64,000 nucleotides of DNA from Polynucleobacter sp. HIN11 (lineage in GTDB: Bacteria > Pseudomonadota > Gammaproteobacteria > Burkholderiales > Burkholderiaceae), in the NCBI RefSeq assembly GCF_030297675.1, contig NZ_AP028142.1, forward strand, positions 1,240,001 through 1,304,000. Reading direction: 5' to 3'. Below the pieces are notes generated by a model. The model worked only from the letters and a program-made list of their open reading frames with translations, searched no databases and was not told the DNA's origin. The translations under genes and the position numbers were made by a program. The stretch's first letter is position 1; each line of letters opens with the position of its first letter. Positions 60,901-64,000 of this stretch are shown here, one piece after another.

Positions 60901-63900
60901 AAGTTATTGAGGTTGACATTACCAGCGCCTTGTACCGAGGCGATGGTGTCGTTGGCAGCAACGTTATAGGTAGCGCCACTGGCTACGGTTACGGCGGTGC
61001 TATCCGATAAGGCGCCGGTCACACTTAAGGTACCCGCATTAATGGTGGTGGTGCCGGTGTAGGCGTTGGTATTACCTAGAGCTAAGGTGCTGCTACCTGC
61101 TTTCTCTAGAGAGCCAGCACCACTGATTCCACCACTGTAGGTTTGATTGGTATTGCTGTTGACCAGCAAGATGCCATTATTAGCAATCGCACCAGCGTAG
61201 CTACCATTACCTAAAGTACCGGTCACTGTAAACGTACCGCCGGTAATCGTAGTGTTACCGGTGTAGGTGTTATTACCCGCGAGGATTAAGACACCATCTA
61301 AGCCAACGTTCGCGGAGAGTGTGAGTGCGCCAGAGCCGGTAATAACTCCAGACACAGTAATTGTGGTGCCGTTATTGACCTGGATGGTGTTGCTACCGAT
61401 TAAGGTAATGCCACGGTTGGCAGCAAAGGTGATATTCGCACCGTTGTAATTAAAGAGTGCACCGCCATTGAGGGTTAATTGATCGGCAACCGCACTGCCT
61501 GGTGCAGTACCTAAGTTCGCGTCTGAGCCAATATTGAGCTGACCGCCAGCAATGGTGGTCTTACCGGTATAGGTGTTATTACCCGAGAGGATTAAGGTGC
61601 CAGCACCCTCTTTGAGTACCGAGCCTGAGCCACTGATCACGCCACCGAGCTCTTGGTTAGCACTGCTATTGATGTGCAAGATACCGTTGTTGACGAGATC
61701 AGCAATATAAGTACCACTACCTAAGGTACCGGTCACACCTAAGGTACCGGCACTGATGGTGGTGATACCAGTGTAGGTGTTGTTACCGGAGAGGATTAAG
61801 GTACCAGCACCGGCTTTCGTAAAGGCTCCACTACCAGCCATGATGCCGCCATAGGTTAAGGTGGTTGCCCCATTGACATTGATGGTGCCGCCAGAGCTAC
61901 CTAAGGTAATACCGCGATTGGCGCTTAAGGTAAAGGTAGCGGTGCTGTTTAAGGTACCGCCATTGAGAACCAGATGTCCAGGTGTGGCACTCGCTGGTGC
62001 GGTACCTAAGTTGGTATCCGTACTAATCGCCAAGGTACCCGCATTAATGGTGGTGGTGCCGGTGTAATCGTTATTGCCTGCTAGGGTGAACGTGCCGCTA
62101 CCCACCTTCACGAGGTTACCCGTACCACTCATCACACCGCTTAAGGTGGTGTTGTTGCTATCACCGGTGGTGAGTGTGAAGTTATTGAGGTTGACATTAC
62201 CAGCGCCTTGTACCGAGGCGATGGTGTCGTTGGCAGCAACGTTATAGGTAGCGCCACTGGCTACGGTTACGGCGGTGCTATCCGATAAGGCGCCGGTCAC
62301 ACTTAAGGTACCCGCATTAATGGTGGTGGTGCCGGTGTAATCGTTATTGCCTGCTAGGGTGAACGTGCCGCTACCCACCTTCACGAGGTTACCCGTACCA
62401 CTCATCACACCGCTTAAGGTGGTGTTGTTGCTATCACCGGTGGTGAGTGTGAAGTTATTGAGGTTGACATTACCAGCGCCTTGTACCGAGGCGATGGTGT
62501 CGTTGGCAGCAACGTTATAGGTAGCGCCACTGGCTACGGTTACGGCGGTGCTATCCGATAAGGCGCCGGTCACACTTAAGGTACCCGCATTAATGGTGGT
62601 GGTGCCGGTGTAGGCGTTGGTATTACCTAGAGCTAAGGTGCTGCTACCTGCTTTCTCTAGAGAGCCAGCACCACTGATTCCACCACTGTAGGTTTGATTG
62701 GTATTGCTGTTGACCAGCAAGATGCCATTATTAGCAATCGCACCAGCGTAGCTACCATTACCTAAAGTACCGGTCACTGTAAACGTACCGCCGGTAATCG
62801 TAGTGTTACCGGTGTAGGTGTTATTACCCGCGAGGATTAAGACACCATCTAAGCCAACGTTCGCGGAGAGTGTGAGTGCGCCAGAGCCGGTAATAACTCC
62901 AGACACAGTAATTGTGGTGCCGTTATTGACCTGGATGGTGTTGCTACCGATTAAGGTAATGCCACGGTTGGCAGCAAAGGTGATATTCGCACCGTTGTAA
63001 TTAAAGAGTGCACCGCCATTGAGGGTTAATTGATCGGCAACCGCACTGCCTGGTGCAGTACCTAAGTTCGCGTCTGAGCCAATATTGAGCTGACCGCCAG
63101 CAATGGTGGTCTTACCGGTATAGGTGTTATTACCCGAGAGGATTAAGGTGCCAGCACCCTCTTTGAGTACCGAGCCTGAGCCACTGATCACGCCACCGAG
63201 CTCTTGGTTAGCACTGCTATTGATGTGCAAGATACCGTTGTTGACGAGATCAGCAATATAAGTACCACTACCTAAGGTACCGGTCACACCTAAGGTACCG
63301 GCACTGATGGTGGTGATACCAGTGTAGGTGTTGTTACCGGAGAGGATTAAGGTACCAGCACCGGCTTTCGTAAAGGCTCCACTACCAGCCATGATGCCGC
63401 CATAGGTTAAGGTGGTTGCCCCATTGACATTGATGGTGCCGCCAGAGCTACCTAAGGTAATACCGCGATTGGCGCTTAAGGTAAAGGTAGCGGTGCTGTT
63501 TAAGGTACCGCCATTGAGAACCAGATGTCCAGGTGTGGCACTCGCTGGTGCGGTACCTAAGTTGGTATCCGTACTAATCGCCAAGGTACCCGCATTAATG
63601 GTGGTGGTGCCGGTGTAATCGTTATTGCCTGCTAGGGTGAACGTGCCGCTACCCACCTTCACGAGGTTACCCGTACCACTCATCACACCGCTTAAGGTGG
63701 TGTTGTTGCTATCACCGGTGGTGAGTGTGAAGTTATTGAGGTTGACATTACCAGCGCCTTGTACCGAGGCGATGGTGTCGTTGGCAGCAACGTTATAGGT
63801 AGCGCCACTGGCTACGGTTACGGCGGTGCTATCCGATAAGGCGCCGGTCACACTTAAGGTACCCGCATTAATGGTGGTGGTGCCGGTGTAATCGTTATTG

Positions 63901-64000
63901 CCTGCTAGGGTGAACGTGCCGCTACCCACCTTCACGAGGTTACCCGTACCACTCATCACACCGCTTAAGGTGGTGTTGTTGCTATCACCGGTGGTGAGTG
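54927..64000 (-). CDS. Giant repetitive exoprotein, C-terminal 3,000 residues (5' end beyond window)
   Basis: Over 3,020 residues with no stop up to the window edge. Most is built of autotransporter-associated beta-strand repeats (GNNTYTGTTTINAGTL-like units), which form a long beta-helix outside the cell. The last ~500 residues are unique and contain no beta-barrel domain, so this is not a classical type Va autotransporter. The C-terminus, DDELCAQEPLAVACR, has two Cys nine residues apart, reminiscent of the Cys-looped anchor of HMW1-type two-partner secretion proteins. No TpsB partner is in the window. Probable role: adhesion or cell-surface fibre. Confidence 0.85.
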   Translation of the reverse strand, partial: LTTGDSNNTTLSGVMSGTGNLVKVGSGTFTLAGNNDYTGTTTINAGTLSVTGALSDSTAVTVASGATYNVAANDTIASVQGAGNVNLNNFTLTTGDSNNTTLSGVMSGTGNLVKVGSGTFTLAGNNDYTGTTTINAGTLAISTDTNLGTAPASATPGHLVLNGGTLNSTATFTLSANRGITLGSSGGTINVNGATTLTYGGIMAGSGAFTKAGAGTLILSGNNTYTGITTISAGTLGVTGTLGSGTYIADLVNNGILHINSSANQELGGVISGSGSVLKEGAGTLILSGNNTYTGKTTIAGGQLNIGSDANLGTAPGSAVADQLTLNGGALFNYNGANITFAANRGITLIGSNTIQVNNGTTITVSGVITGSGALTLSANVGLDGVLILAGNNTYTGNTTITGGTFTVTGTLGNGSYAGAIANNGILLVNSNTNQTYSGGISGAGSLEKAGSSTLALGNTNAYTGTTTINAGTLSVTGALSDSTAVTVASGATYNVAANDTIASVQGAGNVNLNNFTLTTGDSNNTTLSGVMSGTGNLVKVGSGTFTLAGNNDYTGTTTINAGTLSVTGALSDSTAVTVASGATYNVAANDTIASVQGAGNVNLNNFTLTTGDSNNTTLSGVMSGTGNLVKVGSGTFTLAGNNDYTGTTTINAGTLAISTDTNLGTAPASATPGHLVLNGGTLNSTATFTLSANRGITLGSSGGTINVNGATTLTYGGIMAGSGAFTKAGAGTLILSGNNTYTGITTISAGTLGVTGTLGSGTYIADLVNNGILHINSSANQELGGVISGSGSVLKEGAGTLILSGNNTYTGKTTIAGGQLNIGSDANLGTAPGSAVADQLTLNGGALFNYNGANITFAANRGITLIGSNTIQVNNGTTITVSGVITGSGALTLSANVGLDGVLILAGNNTYTGNTTITGGTFTVTGTLGNGSYAGAIANNGILLVNSNTNQTYSGGISGAGSLEKAGSSTLALGNTNAYTGTTTINAGTLSVTGALSDSTAVTVASGATYNVAANDTIASVQGAGNVNLNNFTLTTGDSNNTTLSGVMSGTGNLVKVGSGTFTLAGNNDYTGTTTINAGTLSVTGALSDSTAVTVASGATYNVAANDTIASVQGAGNVNLNNFTLTTGDSNNTTLSGVMSGTGNLVKVGSGTFTLAGNNDYTGTTTINAGTLSVTGALSDSTAVTVASGATYNVAANDTIASVQGAGNVNLNNFTLTTGDSNNTTLSGVMSGTGNLVKVGSGTFTLAGNNDYTGTTTINAGTLAISTDTNLGTAPASATPGHLVLNGGTLNSTATFTLSANRGITLGSSGGTINVNGATTLTYGGIMAGSGAFTKAGAGTLILSGNNTYTGITTISAGTLGVTGTLGSGTYIADLVNNGILHINSSANQELGGVISGSGSVLKEGAGTLILSGNNTYTGKTTIAGGQLNIGSDANLGTAPGSAVADQLTLNGGALFNYNGANITFAANRGITLIGSNTIQVNNGTTITVSGVITGSGALTLSANVGLDGVLILAGNNTYTGNTTITGGTFTVTGTLGNGSYAGAIANNGILLVNSNTNQTYSGGISGAGSLEKAGSSTLALGNTNAYTGTTTINAGTLSVTGALSDSTAVTVASGATYNVAANDTIASVQGAGNVNLNNFTLTTGDSNNTTLSGVMSGTGNLVKVGSGTFTLAGNNDYTGTTTINAGTVVVTHNNGLGTTAGGTTIASGATLDLYNVTVGAEAITLSGGTLKDVTSSLAGNITLTADSTISATNVGDQFTLSGVISGPYSITKGGLGTVIFSGNNDYTGTTTINAGTLSVTGALSDSTAVTVASGATYNVAANDTIASVQGAGNVNLNNFTLTTGDSNNTTLSGVMSGTGNLVKVGSGTFTLAGNNDYTGTTTINAGTLAISTDTNLGTAPASATPGHLVLNGGTLNSTATFTLSANRGITLGSSGGTINVNGATTLTYGGIMAGSGAFTKAGAGTLILSGNNTYTGITTISAGTLGVTGTLGSGTYIADLVNNGILHINSSANQELGGVISGSGSVLKEGAGTLILSGNNTYTGKTTIAGGQLNIGSDANLGTAPGSAVADQLTLNGGALFNYNGANITFAANRGITLIGSNTIQVNNGTTITVSGVITGSGALTLSANVGLDGVLILAGNNTYTGNTTITGGTFTVTGTLGNGSYAGAIANNGILLVNSNTNQTYSGGISGAGSLEKAGSSTLALGNTNAYTGTTTINAGTLSVTGALSDSTAVTVASGATYNVAANDTIASVQGAGNVNLNNFTLTTGDSNNTTLSGVMSGTGNLVKVGSGTFTLAGNNDYTGTTTINAGTLSVTGALSDSTAVTVASGATYNVAANDTIASVQGAGNVNLNNFTLTTGDSNNTTLSGVMSGTGNLVKVGSGTFTLAGNNDYTGTTTINAGTLAISTDTNLGTAPASATPGHLVLNGGTLNSTATFTLSANRGITLGSSGGTINVNGATTLTYGGIMAGSGAFTKAGAGTLILSGNNTYTGITTISAGTLGVTGSLSDSTVVTVTAGATYSIDADEIASVINGSGTILLNANLTINGSNPSANITGSIGGNGSLIKTGSGALVLSGDNSFTGNLVMNNSQLTLANPNALANSTLVVSLGNLALDSGVTLSTLRVIGRVVIQTDIRSTGSQSYGGDVVIAPASGSSVSISSTGSDISFNGLIDGVSKVTSLTVSAPSGTVTIGDSIGSASPIDVLRVTGRDIVIKGDVLTHREQYYTGNVLISDNGRPGFLFDRFVQSTRPVEGFTTSSRAKTRTFLSMDPKVEFNGPVNPDTTDTYTLLVAAVWLGIVDANIPDTVPLVTFNGPVGNIRPFFSTNFQTLQLSDITGGTKSVAGIITVKEAVQTAAEQNYSTAEMRVSGSASGSTMTFTSTRSGSINYDVSQLNGQFNVVGDGSTRMVIDGNTNFTGTGVRLGGVSRPWIERRDAQLAAQRAAAASGGNLQTTLKFSNMLSLNEVTTTRSGVTVVMDESVKSSQGTGSAGSSLAGSEQPTTRPPVDDELCAQEPLAVACR
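57327..58331 (-). repeat. 1005-bp block, copy 1
   Basis: 335-residue block containing several different beta-strand units. Further copies are at 59205-60209, 61029-62033 and 62580-63584. Confidence 0.9.
58605..58931 (-). repeat. Unique 327-bp variant module inside the array
   Basis: Encodes 109 residues (TVVVTHNNGLGTTAGG, then LSGGTLKDVTSSLAGN and SGVISGPYSITKGG) found only here among the visible copies. It sits between two ordinary 273-bp units and explains the 1878-bp macro-unit. Confidence 0.85.

Larger units (their letters stand above)
56781..64000 (-). repeat. Nested tandem repeat array in the giant exoprotein gene
   Basis: A macro-unit consists of one 1005-bp block (335 residues) plus two or three 273-bp units (91 residues each). 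Macro-unit starts are at 56781, 58332, 60210, 62034 and 63585, with lengths 1551, 1878, 1824 and 1551 bp; the fifth runs off the window. The 273-bp units start at 56781, 57054, 58332, 58932, 60210, 60483, 60756, 62034, 62307, 63585 and 63858. All compared copies look identical at the DNA level. All lengths are multiples of three. Confidence 0.92.

Noticed and set aside
56608..63618. Repeated 60-68 codon plus-strand ORFs at 56608, 57565, 58159, 59443, 60037, 61267, 61861, 62818 and 63412
   Set aside because: They are antisense shadows of the repeat units, recurring because the DNA recurs; no ribosome sites or family resemblance.
56781..64000. Possible CRISPR-like or satellite repeat array
   Set aside because: Units are 273-1005 bp, in frame and coding; there are no short repeats with unique spacers.

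Overview
The window is a nearly complete aerobic-type photosynthesis gene cluster (about 8 to 52.6 kb) from a betaproteobacterium, with ordinary genes on both sides. Moderate GC, a Bug-family tricarboxylate-transporter receptor, proteobacterial reaction-centre genes (pufLMC, puhA), the oxygen-dependent cyclase acsF in place of bchE, and an acsF-puhCBA-lhaA-bchM run all fit Burkholderiales. A freshwater Polynucleobacter-like aerobic anoxygenic phototroph is my best guess; this is inference, as no rRNA or marker gene is present.

Layout. 1-2.4 kb: catabolic genes (MmgE/PrpD C-terminus, CitE-like lyase, Bug receptor). 2.4-6.1 kb, minus: membrane protein, BNR/sialidase-like protein, GT39-type glycosyltransferase. 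6.3-7.9 kb, plus: a c-type cytochrome and a flavocytochrome c sulfide dehydrogenase flavoprotein, suggesting sulfide oxidation. 8-22.2 kb, minus: tspO-bchP-(PucC-like)-bchG-puhE-acsF-puhC-puhB-puhA-lhaA-bchM-bchL-bchB-bchN-bchF. 22.5-27.9 kb, plus: aerR-ppsR-crtA-crtD-crtC. 27.9-41.6 kb, minus: crtE-crtF, bchC-X-Y-Z-pufB-(small ORF)-pufA-L-M-C, then crtI-crtB. 41.7-45.4 kb: bchO (plus), bchI-bchD (minus). 45.5-47.5 kb: psiE, class II aldolase, tautomerase and a HigBA-like toxin-antitoxin pair. 47.6-52.6 kb: a second AerR-like B12-domain gene divergent from bchH. 52.6-53.2 kb: MazEF-like pair. 53.2-64 kb, minus: aldo/keto reductase, parvulin isomerase and the C-terminal 3,000 residues of a giant repetitive exoprotein that runs off the window.

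How it works together. BchHDI, BchM and AcsF, then BchNBL, BchF, BchXYZ, BchC, BchG and BchP give bacteriochlorophyll a. CrtE, B, I, C, D, F and A give a spheroidenone-type carotenoid. PufLM, PufC and PuhA form the reaction centre, with LH1 only (pufBA, no pucBA here). PpsR and AerR sit inside the cluster. Perfect TGT-N12-ACA operators lie at the four divergent or operon-head promoters (bchF/aerR, two at bchC, crtE/bchO, bchH), and several overlap recognisable sigma70 elements. There is no gene-free stretch over 300 bases, and I saw no tRNA, rRNA, CRISPR array or insertion sequence.
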